DNA of 64,000 nucleotides from Marinobacterium lacunae (GCF_000705555.1 NZ_JMQN01000048.1:62001-126000), one strand, 5' to 3'; positions 45,178 through 57,931 are shown, numbered from the stretch's first letter. The notes: generated by a model not told the origin, from the letters alone. Translations and numbers: made by a program.

Positions 45178-46473
45178 ATGACTTGGAATATTCATTACTA
45201 CTTGGCCAACCAACAAGAAGGTCTAATCAGTACACTGGAACTATCAACTAGTCAGAAGTCCTTTCTGAGTGGTCTTAAAGATCAGGTTAGGAATAGAACA
45301 AAAGAAGTTTTTGACGAAGCGAAACGTATTGCTAGAGAAGTAATTGAAGAAAATCTCTCGACTGTAAGTCTTCAAAGCAAGATATCAAATAGTTATTTAG
45401 GATATCTTTCAACAGCTGAGCGTACAGAGATTAGTTTATTACTTCAGAATATGTCAAAAAATGAAAGAGATGCATTCCGTAGCATAAGTCCAAGGTTTTG
45501 GATTCAGGGAAGCTACAAATACAACACTCTAAATCAACCATACCACAAACCACCGCAAGAGATGGACATAGATGACGGAACTTACTTACCTATGGACATC
45601 TTTGATAATAAGCCATCTGTCGGTCACAGATTGCTGATTTTACTTGTAGACGCTTCACTCAAGTCCTTAGAGGTTCAAAACAAGCACAATGGCTGGGAGT
45701 TTATCGGTGACAAACCAACGTGCAGTCGCTTGAAAATTCCTAGTAAGCATGTGCATATTGACGTACCAATGTACGCAGTACCTAAAGAAGAATTTAAGCG
45801 GAAAGAAGAAGCTCTTGCAATTCTGAAGGCAAGTGAAGCGTATCGAGATTTCTCAATGCAGGCACTGTCGGAGAGTACACAACTAGAATCAGATAGTGTG
45901 TATCTAGCAGTTAGAACGGAAGATAAGTGGAAAAAGTCAGATCCTAAAATCGTAGCAGACTGGTTTGCTCAATCAGTAAAAGAGATAGGTATTCACCTGC
46001 GTGTTCTTTGCCGAATATTGAAGGCTTGGAGAGATGTGCAGTGGGACAAAGGCGGTCCATCCTCAATTTGCCTGATGAAATGTGCTGTAGATACCCTCAG
46101 ACGAAATCCACATGACGGCTCAGACTTAGGAGAGACATTACGACTTTTGGCTTCTCACCTCCCGAACCAACTCCTCGAGGGAGTTCGCAGTCCAGATCCA
46201 ACTGATGGAGACCGTCTATTATTTCCTTCGGCCAACGAGCATTCCCGCAAAGAGACGGAGATAGTCGAGCGGGCTCGAGACCTTACTAGTACGCTGGAAC
46301 GTGCACTGGTAACAGATACAAAGTCTGAAGCACTTCGAATCCTTCAAACTCTATTCGGAAGCCGCGTCACTAATGAAGAGCTGATCAAACATCGCGATGC
46401 GGCTCCCGCATACAAGGAAGAACCCGCTAAAACAAAACCAGTTTATATTTCAGATACAATGGCGAGCGGATAA
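45178..46473 (+). CDS. dncV: CBASS cyclic dinucleotide synthase, DncV-like CD-NTase
   Basis: A 431-residue cGAS/DncV-like nucleotidyltransferase. Active-site residues are GS at 111-112 (QGSYKYNT), D130 and D132 in EMDIDDGTYLPM, and D195 in HIDVPMY. The EMDIDDGTYLPM block is that of the DncV clade, so the product is probably 3',3'-cGAMP. The C-terminus ends MASG; a terminal small residue fits activation by Cap2, which conjugates the synthase C-terminus to cell targets. It is preceded by AGGAGAG and followed at once by cap2. Confidence 0.94.
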   Translation: MTWNIHYYLANQQEGLISTLELSTSQKSFLSGLKDQVRNRTKEVFDEAKRIAREVIEENLSTVSLQSKISNSYLGYLSTAERTEISLLLQNMSKNERDAFRSISPRFWIQGSYKYNTLNQPYHKPPQEMDIDDGTYLPMDIFDNKPSVGHRLLILLVDASLKSLEVQNKHNGWEFIGDKPTCSRLKIPSKHVHIDVPMYAVPKEEFKRKEEALAILKASEAYRDFSMQALSESTQLESDSVYLAVRTEDKWKKSDPKIVADWFAQSVKEIGIHLRVLCRILKAWRDVQWDKGGPSSICLMKCAVDTLRRNPHDGSDLGETLRLLASHLPNQLLEGVRSPDPTDGDRLLFPSANEHSRKETEIVERARDLTSTLERALVTDTKSEALRILQTLFGSRVTNEELIKHRDAAPAYKEEPAKTKPVYISDTMASG

Positions 46474-46474
46474 T

Positions 46475-48205
46475 TTGTCAACACTGCACAATGGCCTATT
46501 AAAAGCAGGTTTTCTGTGGGTTGATTCACAGGACCTGCCTTGGCTAGCTAGGAAAGAAGCAAAATTTGGTGGCGGTTATAGAAAAAAATACCATACAGCG
46601 AAAGGCGATTTCGAAGTAACGATAATTGTTACCAGTCCTGATGGGAGTAAGTTACCCACAGCTTACGTTACCTATATCCCAGATCAACTTCGAGATAAGG
46701 CAATTCCCCATATAAGTCCTTTTCGACGACTTTGCTATGCAGACGAGGACTCCTCTGACTGGGACCCTGTTCTAAAAGATCAGCTGGCATCAGCTATCGA
46801 CCGGCAGATAGCTAGAACCTTACATGAGAGTACGTCTCCTGAAGAGATAGAGTCAGCTTACCAAGCGGATTTTCTTAATTATTGGTTCTCTAACCGAGAA
46901 GCTTACTGTTTTGCATCTCCAGAAGCGGAAATAGGCTCTAGTCCATTAATGTTTCAGGCATTAGATGTAACTACATCGAGCTCTGGAGCTTTAGAAAATG
47001 AACTTGTCATTTTTGACAACATAGAGCAAAGGGATGCCTGGATAAAGCTCCGTAATAGTTCGTTATCGGGAGTTAGCGGTGATGTAGTCATTATACGTGT
47101 AAGGACTGGTAACCTTGCCCCAGAAAGCTGGCCTCCTAGAAAACTTAGTGATATTTTCGATTGGCTAAAATCTGCTGATAGAAGTGCCCATGATACGCTA
47201 GCGGCGAAAATAATAAGATACTTTAGTAAAAATTTAACAGTACTATTAAATATTGAGAATGAAGGTTTAATGGCCTTCAGAGTTCGTTTTAATGATCGCA
47301 TTGTAACCATTATGAATAGTCATAGTGGTAATAGAAAAAATAGTACCAAGAAAAGAAGAGGCCCAAAGTCATCAACTCTATTACCAGTTCTAAGAGGAAA
47401 ATACGCCCACGATGCTTTTGTTAGATATCACATTAATCCTATAGATGAAGCTTCATTATATCTACGAAATCGCAAAGACCCGTCAGCAGGAGATCTAAAA
47501 AATAAGCGTATATGCCTTATAGGATGTGGCACAATTGGTGGTTACGTCGCAGAGTTGCTAGTAAAAGTAGGCGCAGGAAAAGGCCCCCTTGGTCGATTAC
47601 ATCTGTACGATAATGATACCTATAGCCCTGGGAACTTTGGTCGCCATAGACTTCCAGCAAGATATTTTGGTTGGTACAAATCGGAAGCTTTAGCTGATCT
47701 ACTTATTAAAGATACACTCGGACCTTTAAACGTATTTGCTATAGATTCAAAATTCTTAGTAACTTCAGAAAATGTTAAAAAATTCGACATCATAATTGAT
47801 GTGACAGGACGTCCCCCTGTAGGAAGAATGCTTGCAAACTGCACGAGAGACATTATTAATCCACCTTATCTAATTCATGGCTTTAATGAAGGTCACGGCA
47901 GAGCTTCAGTAGTATTTATAGATAATGGTCAAGCTTGTTATGGCTGTTTGAAAAAGATGGATGTTTTTTCTAAATTACCTATCGATCGAGAAGAACGATA
48001 CTCTTGTGGATCTATGTACACTCCATATGATGCTAATGTAAGTGTAATTACAGCTGGGCTGGTACAAGAAGCTACCCTTAATACGCTATTAAAAAAGCTC
48101 CCATGGACTTATGCTGAACACATATCAGATGGATATAAAACCCGCGAGCGTTGTAAGTTAAAACCATACAGCAAATGCGCGGTCAATAAACATGATTCTC
48201 ACTGA
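46475..48205 (+). CDS. cap2: CBASS Cap2, E1-E2 ubiquitin-transfer-like fusion
   Basis: Cap2 adenylates and conjugates the C-terminus of the CD-NTase, priming it. The longest frame begins at an ATG at 46397 inside the synthase gene, but the TTG at 46475, one base after the synthase stop, gives a better E2 N-terminus; I use it (576 residues). The E2-like domain (about 1-150) has candidate Cys87 in RRLCYAD. The E1/ThiF domain has nucleotide motif GCGTIGG (350-356), NDTYSPGNFGRHRL and a CYGC pair, with candidate catalytic Cys511 in YSCGSMYTP. A linker near 285-300 is very basic. Confidence 0.93.
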   Translation: MSTLHNGLLKAGFLWVDSQDLPWLARKEAKFGGGYRKKYHTAKGDFEVTIIVTSPDGSKLPTAYVTYIPDQLRDKAIPHISPFRRLCYADEDSSDWDPVLKDQLASAIDRQIARTLHESTSPEEIESAYQADFLNYWFSNREAYCFASPEAEIGSSPLMFQALDVTTSSSGALENELVIFDNIEQRDAWIKLRNSSLSGVSGDVVIIRVRTGNLAPESWPPRKLSDIFDWLKSADRSAHDTLAAKIIRYFSKNLTVLLNIENEGLMAFRVRFNDRIVTIMNSHSGNRKNSTKKRRGPKSSTLLPVLRGKYAHDAFVRYHINPIDEASLYLRNRKDPSAGDLKNKRICLIGCGTIGGYVAELLVKVGAGKGPLGRLHLYDNDTYSPGNFGRHRLPARYFGWYKSEALADLLIKDTLGPLNVFAIDSKFLVTSENVKKFDIIIDVTGRPPVGRMLANCTRDIINPPYLIHGFNEGHGRASVVFIDNGQACYGCLKKMDVFSKLPIDREERYSCGSMYTPYDANVSVITAGLVQEATLNTLLKKLPWTYAEHISDGYKTRERCKLKPYSKCAVNKHDSH

Positions 48206-48665
48206 AGCCACTTTCAGCGTCATTTACAATGGTGAAGAACGCTTACTAGTAGTCGAACCAGCAGCCCTCCGCGTTCTGTTGGAGCACAGACAGCAAAACC
48301 TTCATCAAAACGAATCTGGCGGTGTTTTGATTGGGGAAAGAAGGGGTAAAGCCTTCATTATTCAAAGAGCTACCCCCCCGAGCAAAAAAGACCAAGCTGG
48401 AAGATTTCGCTTTGTTAGAAATGGCTCTTCCCATCAGCAGTTAGTCGATGAGGCTTACAGAAAAACTGACGGAACGTCTAATTATATCGGCGAGTGGCAT
48501 ACCCATCCTCAAACTATCGCCGCTCCTTCATACACTGACTACACAAATTGGTCCAAGGCCCTGAGAGGTATGGGTATATCGGTAGTTGCAGTAGTAGGGA
48601 ATATGGAGAGTTGGTGGGGCCTTCATGACGCAGGTAAGTTCCTGCAATTCACGAGAGTTAGCTAA
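48192..48665 (+). CDS. cap3: CBASS Cap3, JAMM/JAB isopeptidase
   Basis: A 157-residue zinc isopeptidase that removes the CD-NTase from its conjugates, opposing Cap2. The JAMM residues are all present: E41 (NESGGVLIG) and H103, H105, S113, D116 in EWHTHPQTIAAPSYTD, the HxH-x7-S-x2-D pattern. It overlaps the cap2 stop by 14 bp and is the last cargo gene before the transposon right end. The system is therefore complete type II CBASS. Confidence 0.93.
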   Translation: MILTEATFSVIYNGEERLLVVEPAALRVLLEHRQQNLHQNESGGVLIGERRGKAFIIQRATPPSKKDQAGRFRFVRNGSSHQQLVDEAYRKTDGTSNYIGEWHTHPQTIAAPSYTDYTNWSKALRGMGISVVAVVGNMESWWGLHDAGKFLQFTRVS

Positions 48666-48692
48666 AAAGTAGCCTGCTATACAGAGATTGAA

Positions 48693-48773
48693 AAGCCGGA
48701 TCTCCCATCTCACGCAAATGAGACGGGAGAGCACGTAAATGAGACGTCAGATCACGCTAGATGAGATCTGACA
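48693..48773. repeat. Transposon right end: three tandem 22-bp transposase sites
   Basis: Three adjacent 22-bp units with consensus TCACG-N3-ATGAGA run on the plus strand from about 48706 to 48771, at exact 22-bp spacing, matching TnsB site length in Tn7. The outermost also forms a perfect 8-bp inverted repeat (GTCAGATC at 48746-48753, GATCTGAC at 48765-48772). The terminus is either 48773 or 48781, and the gyrB stop begins at 48784. Confidence 0.85.
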
Positions 48774-48783
48774 ATTCGACAGA

Positions 48784-52312
<3,529 letters not shown>

Positions 52313-52331
52313 AGGGGCAAGAACACTAAAA

Positions 52332-52366
52332 GTAAGTACACACTAACAACGTTAGTATGTACTTAC
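52332..52366 (-). terminator. Long near-perfect hairpin between dnaN and recF
   Basis: On the minus strand a 16-bp stem with one mismatch (GTAAGTACATACTAAC / GTTAGTGTGTACTTAC) and a GTT loop is followed by TTTTAG. It could attenuate dnaN transcripts before recF. The stem is AT-rich rather than GC-rich, which is unusual for a terminator. Confidence 0.6.
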
Positions 52367-52374
52367 ATCGGCTA

Positions 52375-53478
52375 TTACATGCGCATTGGCATGACGACGT
52401 AGGTAGCGTCCGGCTCTTCAAAGCCTTCGATCAACGCACTGGAGTTGGAATCGAACAGCGTGAAGCGAACCACATCCGAGTTCAGAATCGACAGCACATC
52501 AAGCAGATAATTGACGTTGAAACCGATCTCCAGCGAGCCTCCTTCATAGTCGACCGCAACGGTTTCTTCCGCCTCTTCCTGCTCAGGGTTGTTGGCCATC
52601 ACCTGCAACATGCCATCAGACAACGACAGACGTACGCCACGATACTTCTCGTTCGACAGGATCGCGATACGGCTGAATACCTGACGCAACTCGAGACGAT
52701 CACCGAGAAGTACCTTGTCGCCGTTACGCGGGATAACGCGCTGATAATCCGGGAATTTGCCATCCACCAGCTTTGAGGTGAAGGTGAAGTCACCAACGTT
52801 GGCGCGAATATGGTTGGCACCAATCACCAGACTCACCGGGTTGTCACCGCCCTGCAGCAAGCGAGCCAGTTCCAGGATACCTTTACGCGGCACGATAATC
52901 TGGTGCTGTATGCCGTCATCGACCTCGACATCGCTGATCGCGGTGGCGAGTCGGTGTCCGTCTGTGGAGACCGCACGCAGAGTACCGTCACGCACCTCAA
53001 GCAGCATGCCGTTGAGGTAGTAGCGTACATCCTGCTGCGCCATCGAGAAGCCGGTCTGCTCGATCAGATGTCTCAGCGCTGCCTGCGGCAAGGTCAGCTG
53101 CATCGCCTGCGGGCTGTCCTCGACATTGGGGAACTCGCTGGCCGGCAGCGTCGAAAGCGAGAATCGGCTGCGGCCGGATTTGATCACCATCTTCTGACCG
53201 GACAGCTCAAGCTCGATCCGGGCATCGTCGGACAGCGATTTACAGATGTCCATCAGCTTGCGCGCCGGTACGGTCACAGAGCCTGCATCGGCTGGCTCGT
53301 CCAGCTCAACGCGCCCGATAAGCTCTACCTCCAGATCCGTACCGGTCAGCGAGAGCTGGTTGCCCTCGGCGACGAGCAGGATATTGGATAGCACGGGCAG
53401 CGTCTGACGACGTTCCACCACACCGGCCACCAGCTGTAACGGCTTGATAAGGGCTTCACGGGAAATTACGAATCTCAT
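52375..53478 (-). CDS. dnaN: DNA polymerase III beta sliding clamp
   Basis: The processivity clamp, 367 residues, with the three repeated clamp folds; it begins MRFVISREALIKPLQLVAGVVERRQTLPVLSNILL and ends DATYVVMPMRM, both canonical. It follows dnaA by 28 bp, and dnaA-dnaN-recF-gyrB are on one strand. Confidence 0.98.
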   Translation of the reverse strand: MRFVISREALIKPLQLVAGVVERRQTLPVLSNILLVAEGNQLSLTGTDLEVELIGRVELDEPADAGSVTVPARKLMDICKSLSDDARIELELSGQKMVIKSGRSRFSLSTLPASEFPNVEDSPQAMQLTLPQAALRHLIEQTGFSMAQQDVRYYLNGMLLEVRDGTLRAVSTDGHRLATAISDVEVDDGIQHQIIVPRKGILELARLLQGGDNPVSLVIGANHIRANVGDFTFTSKLVDGKFPDYQRVIPRNGDKVLLGDRLELRQVFSRIAILSNEKYRGVRLSLSDGMLQVMANNPEQEEAEETVAVDYEGGSLEIGFNVNYLLDVLSILNSDVVRFTLFDSNSSALIEGFEEPDATYVVMPMRM

Positions 53479-53506
53479 GGCTGTCTACCTTGTCAGGATC
53501 CGAACA

Positions 53507-55057
53507 CTACGCCGTCAGATGACGCAGCAGGTTTTTGTAATCTTCGGCGATGTCCGTATCAGTCTCTCGCAACTCTTTGATCTTGCGACAGGCATGGAGC
53601 ACCGTTGTATGGTCGCGGCCACCGAACGCGTTGCCGATCTCCGGCAAACTGTGGTTGGTTAGCTCCTTGGCCAGACTCATCGCCACCTGGCGAGGCCGGG
53701 CCACCGAGCGACTGCGTCGTTTAGACAGCAGATCGGCAACCTTGATCTTGTAGTAATCGGCAACAACGCGCTGAATGTTGTCAATACTAACCTGTTTGTC
53801 CTGCAATGCCAGCAGGTCCTTAAGCGACTCTTTTATAAAGGGTGTATTGATAGCATTGCCGGTAAAGTGGGCATTGGCGATGACGCGCTTGAGCGCGCCT
53901 TCAAGCTCACGCACGTTGGAGCGAATTTTCTGCGCCAGGAAGAAGGCCGAATCGTCGGGCAGGTGCACTTTCGCCTCCTGCGCTTTCTTCATCAGAATCG
54001 CGACACGCGTCTCCAGCTCCGGCGGCTCGATCGCGACCGTCAGCCCCCAGCCAAAGCGCGACTTCAACCGCTCCTCCACACCATTGATCTCTTTCGGATA
54101 GCGGTCGGATGTGAGGATCATCTGCTGACCACCTTCAAGCAGGGCATTGAAGGTGTGGAAGAACTCCTCCTGGGAGCGCTCCTTACCGGCGAAGAATTGG
54201 ATATCGTCAATCAAAAGCGCATCGACCGAGCGGTAGTAGCGCTTGAAATCGTTGATCGCATTGAGCTGCAGCGCCTTGACCATATCGGCAACGAAACGCT
54301 CCGAGTGCAGATATACAATACGCGCGTTGGGATTGCGCTTAAGCATCTCGGTGCCCACTGCGTGCATCAAGTGGGTTTTACCAAGGCCGACCCCGCCGTA
54401 AATAAAGAGCGGGTTATAGGCGCCGCCCGGGTTATCCGCCACCTGCTGAGCCGCCGCCAGCGCAAGCTGGTTCGACTTACCCTGCACAAACGACTGAAAG
54501 GTAAACGAAGGATTCAGGTTGGACTGATGTCGGACACTGCCCTCCACCTCGACGCGGCGCTCAGCAGGCCGTGCGCGGGGCGCCTCTTCACTGGGCAACA
54601 TATCCAGTTCAAGCTGAGGTTCCGGCTGAAATCCATTCAGGGTTACAGACTCGACGGGCATACTGACCGCCGTTTCGATGACCTCCGGCTCGGGCGCTGC
54701 AAAACGTGCTCTGGGCGCCATATCGGGCACAGCGCTGACTGTCGAACGCTTGCGAATAGGAGCGGTTCTGCGACGTGCACCCGCAGTCGGTCCTTCGCTG
54801 GCACCGGCTGACGCACGTCCTGCAATATCGAGGCGCACCTCGGTACTGATATCACCACTGATGTCCGCCACGACTTGGCGAATACGTGAGAGAAACTTGT
54901 CTGCAACCCAGTCTCGAACGAAACGATTGGGCGCCAGCAGTACCAGTGCATTATCAGCGCCATCCGCACGTAACGGACGTATCCAGGTGTTGAACTGCTG
55001 GGCAGGAAACTCCTGCTGCAGGCTCTGCAGGCACTGCTCCCAAAGTTCGACCGACAT
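53507..55057 (-). CDS. dnaA: Chromosomal replication initiator DnaA
   Basis: Binds DnaA boxes and melts oriC. The 516-residue protein has domain I ([27 protein letters not shown]), a variable Ala/Arg/Pro-rich domain II of about 110 residues, the AAA+ domain III (Walker [12 protein letters not shown], Walker [16 protein letters not shown]) and the DNA-binding domain IV (signature [15 protein letters not shown]). The probable oriC lies directly upstream. Confidence 0.98.
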   Translation of the reverse strand: MSVELWEQCLQSLQQEFPAQQFNTWIRPLRADGADNALVLLAPNRFVRDWVADKFLSRIRQVVADISGDISTEVRLDIAGRASAGASEGPTAGARRRTAPIRKRSTVSAVPDMAPRARFAAPEPEVIETAVSMPVESVTLNGFQPEPQLELDMLPSEEAPRARPAERRVEVEGSVRHQSNLNPSFTFQSFVQGKSNQLALAAAQQVADNPGGAYNPLFIYGGVGLGKTHLMHAVGTEMLKRNPNARIVYLHSERFVADMVKALQLNAINDFKRYYRSVDALLIDDIQFFAGKERSQEEFFHTFNALLEGGQQMILTSDRYPKEINGVEERLKSRFGWGLTVAIEPPELETRVAILMKKAQEAKVHLPDDSAFFLAQKIRSNVRELEGALKRVIANAHFTGNAINTPFIKESLKDLLALQDKQVSIDNIQRVVADYYKIKVADLLSKRRSRSVARPRQVAMSLAKELTNHSLPEIGNAFGGRDHTTVLHACRKIKELRETDTDIAEDYKNLLRHLTA

Positions 55058-55587
55058 CCCTATAACCCCTGATAAAGCACTTTGATAGTTATTGAAGCTG
55101 GCTCTGTCGGAGAGGGACAGGCCGCTTTCTTAATATGAACTGGCCGCTATTCTAACCATTCGAAAGGCAGTTATACACAGCTGTGGGCAAACTTTTTCAG
55201 ATTCGATGACTAAAGGCCCTCAACGCCTGTCGACGCGGCATCATAGGGGCGTTATCCACGCTCAGGCCAGCTCACACAAGTTGAAAACAAGCTTTCAATA
55301 GCCTTATAAACATCATAATTATTTGTTATATATTGTTTTTTTATACTTACAAACAGAATTTTTCATTTAGGTGTCACGCGCGTGACAGAAGCCCCAAATA
55401 AACAGCCTATATCGCCCTCTGCTGCGGTTTGCTCTCTCCTTATAAAGGCAAGACCAGAACGGCCGCCTGACAAAAACTGTACAAATGATTTGCATCTGAT
55501 CTGGCGATTAACTAGAATCTCGCGTCTTGATTTTTACCTATACGTGGATCAGCACCTCACGTACAGAACGTAAGTAGGACTGAGGCA
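55058..55587. other. oriC: Probable oriC, dnaA-rpmH intergenic region
   Basis: The 530-bp gap between the divergent dnaA and rpmH genes holds a perfect DnaA box TTATACACA at 55171-55179, TTATCCACG at 55252-55260, and a weaker TTATAAACA at 55304-55312. Next to these is an AT-rich stretch (about 55306-55370, with TATATTGTTTTTTTATAC), a likely unwinding element. A 16-bp perfect palindrome, TGTCACGCGCGTGACA, lies at 55372-55387 between it and the rpmH promoter. The location matches Pseudomonas-type origins. Confidence 0.8.
55490..55518 (+). promoter_or_regulatory. Sigma-70 promoter of rpmH-rnpA
   Basis: TTGCAT (-35) and TAGAAT (-10) are separated by exactly 17 bp. Transcription would begin near 55525, giving a 60-base leader before rpmH. 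Confidence 0.72.
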
Positions 55588-55722
55588 ATGAAAAGAACTT
55601 TCCAACCTAGCGTACTCAAACGCGCTCGTACTCACGGTTTCCGTGCTCGCATGGCAACCAAAAATGGCCGTCAGGTTCTGAACCGTCGTCGCGCCAAAGG
55701 CCGTAAAAGCCTTACTGTTTAA
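55588..55722 (+). CDS. rpmH: 50S ribosomal protein L34
   Basis: A 44-residue, highly basic ribosomal protein, [22 protein letters not shown]...[12 protein letters not shown], identical in pattern to bacterial L34. First gene of the rpmH-rnpA-yidC-mnmE run; start follows a TGAGG ribosome site. Confidence 0.98.
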   Translation: MKRTFQPSVLKRARTHGFRARMATKNGRQVLNRRRAKGRKSLTV

Positions 55723-55748
55723 TTCTGCCAGCAGGATTTAACGTCTGC

Positions 55749-56123
55749 ATGGCTGAATTCGAATATCCCCGTCGGTTACGTTTGCTAACCGGCGGGGATT
55801 TCAAGCGCGTGTTCGATAAAGCCGCGTTCAAGGTATCCGAGCAACCGCTGCTCATCCTCTCCTCCCCCAATGACCTTGGACATCCGCGCGTCGGCTTTGT
55901 TATTTCTAAAAAAAACATCCGTCGGGCTGTCAAACGCAACCGCGTTCGGCGTATCATTCGCGAGTCTTTTCGCCTGCATCAGCATCAGCTCCCCAACGTG
56001 GATATCGTTATTCTGGCCCGTCGCGGTCTGGATGAGCTCGAAAACCCCGAGCTGCATAAAATGATTGAGCGTTGCTGGTCCAGATTGATCAAAAAAGCCC
56101 AAAAAGCTCACAAAAAAAGTTGA
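55749..56123 (+). CDS. rnpA: Ribonuclease P protein component
   Basis: Protein subunit of RNase P, 124 residues, processing tRNA 5' ends with the RNA subunit. The RNR signature is VKRNRVRRIIRESFR near residues 57-71, and LTGGDFKRVFDKA is the N-terminal block. The tail is Lys/Ala-rich. It is followed only 14 bp later by yidC, with no yidD gene between. Confidence 0.96.
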   Translation: MAEFEYPRRLRLLTGGDFKRVFDKAAFKVSEQPLLILSSPNDLGHPRVGFVISKKNIRRAVKRNRVRRIIRESFRLHQHQLPNVDIVILARRGLDELENPELHKMIERCWSRLIKKAQKAHKKS

Positions 56124-56136
56124 TGGTCCCATCGCC

Positions 56137-57831
56137 ATGGATGTACAGCGAGTCATACTGATTGCCGCCCTGGCACTCATCTCCTACATGTTGGTACTGC
56201 AGTGGAACGAGGACTACGGTCCCGCCCAACAGCAGGCAACAGCCCAGCAGCAGGCACCCAGTGTCTCGGCCTACAGTAGTAATGGCAGCAGCAGTGAGCT
56301 GCCAACCGCAGGTGCTGCGTCAGACGCCCACGCCGATATTCCGCAGGTAGCCAACCCTGCCGATCAGGCTCAGGCAGCCGTCTCCGCCAACTCCGGCCAG
56401 CTGATCAGCGTCAGTACCGATGTACTGCAGGTCCTGATCGACCCACATGGCGGCGACATCATTCAGGTCGCACTACCCAAGCAGGAGTCGGCCCTCAACT
56501 CCGGCGAACCCTTTATTCTGCTGGAGCAAAACGCCAACCGTACCTACGTCGCCCAGAGTGGCCTGGTCGGTCGCGACGGTCCTGATGCCAAGAAGAGCGG
56601 TCGTCCGGTCTATCAGGCAGCCAACGCCAGCTACGAGCTGGGCGATCAGGATAGCCTGAACGTGGATCTGGTATTGACCCAGCCCGACGGCGTCAAGATC
56701 ACCAAGCGGTTTGTCTTCAACCGCGGCCAGTACCGTGTCGGCCTTGATTACATTGTCGACAACGAAAGTCAGGAGCCCTGGCAGGGCATTCTGTTCGGCC
56801 AGATCAAGCGTGACGGCAGCGCAGACCCCTCCCAGCAGACCTCCATGGGCATGCAGTCCTACCTGGGCGCAGTATTCTCCACCGCCGAGAATAACTACCA
56901 GAAGGTCAAGTTCGGCGACATGGACGAAGAGCGTTTCAGCGCCAGCAGCCAGGACGGCTGGGTCGCGATGGTTCAGCATTACTTTGTCAGCGCGTGGATT
57001 CCGGCACCGGGTGCCGAATACAGCTATCAGTCTCGTAAACTGAACGGCAACTACATTGTCGGCTTCCTGTCGCCCTCCTTCGAGGTAGCGCCGGGCCAGA
57101 GCCAGAGTGTCAGCGCGACTTTCTATGCCGGTCCCAAGGATCAGGAGCAGATGGAAGCCACTGCACCGAACCTGAAACTGACTGTGGACTACGGCATCCT
57201 CTGGTGGATCGCGACCCCGCTGCACATCATTCTGACGTGGATCCACTCCGTCGTAGGCAACTGGGGTCTGGCGATTATCGGCATCACCCTGCTGGTCAAG
57301 CTTGCGCTGTTCCAGCTCAACGCCAAGGCGTTCAAGTCGATGGCCAAGATGCGCAAATTCGGGCCCGAGATGCAGCGCCTGAAAGAGCAGTTTGGCGACG
57401 ACCGTCAGAAGATGTCTCAGGAGATGATGAAGCTCTACCAGAAGGAGAAGATCAATCCTCTGGGCGGCTGTCTGCCGATTGTGGTGCAGATGCCGGTATT
57501 CATCGCCCTGTACTGGGTACTGATGGAATCCGTTGAACTGCGTCACGCGCCTTTCTTCGGCTACATTCGCGACCTGTCGCAGATGGACCCGTACTTTATT
57601 CTGCCGATCCTGATGGGCTGCACCATGTTCATTCAGCAGTTGCTGAACCCGACGCCGCCCGATCCGATGCAGGCGAAGATCATGAAGCTGCTGCCGATCA
57701 TCTTCACCTTCTTCTTCCTCTGGTTCCCGGCAGGTCTGGTGCTGTACTGGCTGGTCAACAACATCCTGTCGATCGCACAGCAGTGGCTCATCAACCGCCA
57801 GATCGAGGCGGGCGATACCAAGAAGGCTTAA
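56137..57831 (+). CDS. yidC: Membrane protein insertase YidC
   Basis: Inserts and folds inner-membrane proteins with or without SecYEG. The 564-residue protein has the N-terminal membrane anchor, a Gln/Ala-rich linker (residues 28-80), a large periplasmic domain (to about 350) and the conserved core from VGNWGLAIIGITLLVKLALFQLNAKAFKSMAKM, including KEKINPLGGCLPIVVQMPVFIALYWVL and a final hydrophobic segment. Length normal. A terminator follows. Confidence 0.97.
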   Translation: MDVQRVILIAALALISYMLVLQWNEDYGPAQQQATAQQQAPSVSAYSSNGSSSELPTAGAASDAHADIPQVANPADQAQAAVSANSGQLISVSTDVLQVLIDPHGGDIIQVALPKQESALNSGEPFILLEQNANRTYVAQSGLVGRDGPDAKKSGRPVYQAANASYELGDQDSLNVDLVLTQPDGVKITKRFVFNRGQYRVGLDYIVDNESQEPWQGILFGQIKRDGSADPSQQTSMGMQSYLGAVFSTAENNYQKVKFGDMDEERFSASSQDGWVAMVQHYFVSAWIPAPGAEYSYQSRKLNGNYIVGFLSPSFEVAPGQSQSVSATFYAGPKDQEQMEATAPNLKLTVDYGILWWIATPLHIILTWIHSVVGNWGLAIIGITLLVKLALFQLNAKAFKSMAKMRKFGPEMQRLKEQFGDDRQKMSQEMMKLYQKEKINPLGGCLPIVVQMPVFIALYWVLMESVELRHAPFFGYIRDLSQMDPYFILPILMGCTMFIQQLLNPTPPDPMQAKIMKLLPIIFTFFFLWFPAGLVLYWLVNNILSIAQQWLINRQIEAGDTKKA

Positions 57832-57844
57832 CGGCTACACTGAT

Positions 57845-57871
57845 AAAAAGGCTCCTGAGGGAGCCTTTTTT
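57845..57871. terminator. Intrinsic terminator after yidC
   Basis: A perfect 11-bp A/T-extended stem (AAAAAGGCTCC / GGAGCCTTTTT) with a TGAG loop and T6. It lies between yidC and mnmE. Confidence 0.9.
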
Positions 57872-57931
57872 ACATGACGAATTTGAACGCACTCATCTCC
57901 GTCTTTGCACGGCGTGAATGGGAAATACAGC

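Larger units (their letters stand above)
35538..48773. mobile_element. Tn7-like transposon with CBASS cargo, inserted 3' of gyrB
   Basis: A 13.2-kb element defined by tnsA-tnsB-tnsC-tniQ-tniQ genes and by end sequences of common form TGT-N3-ATCTCA: TGTAGGATCTCA at 35538 and, on the minus strand from 48773, TGTCAGATCTCA. An alternative right terminus is 48781 (TGTCGA). The right end abuts the 3' end of gyrB. No clean 5-bp target duplication could be recognised. The tns genes run leftward and cargo lies on both sides of them. The single-strand orientation and gene order resemble tniCABDE elements such as Tn6022. Confidence 0.88.

Noticed and set aside
48693-48773. Short tandem repeats resembling a tiny CRISPR array
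   Set aside because: Unit length is a constant 22 bp without unique spacers, no cas genes occur, and the units end at a TGT/ACA terminus. They fit transposase-binding sites.
53867-54811. Plus-strand frame of 314 codons opposite dnaA
   Set aside because: It is a shadow of the dnaA gene, with Arg/Gly/Leu-rich sequence typical of antisense frames.
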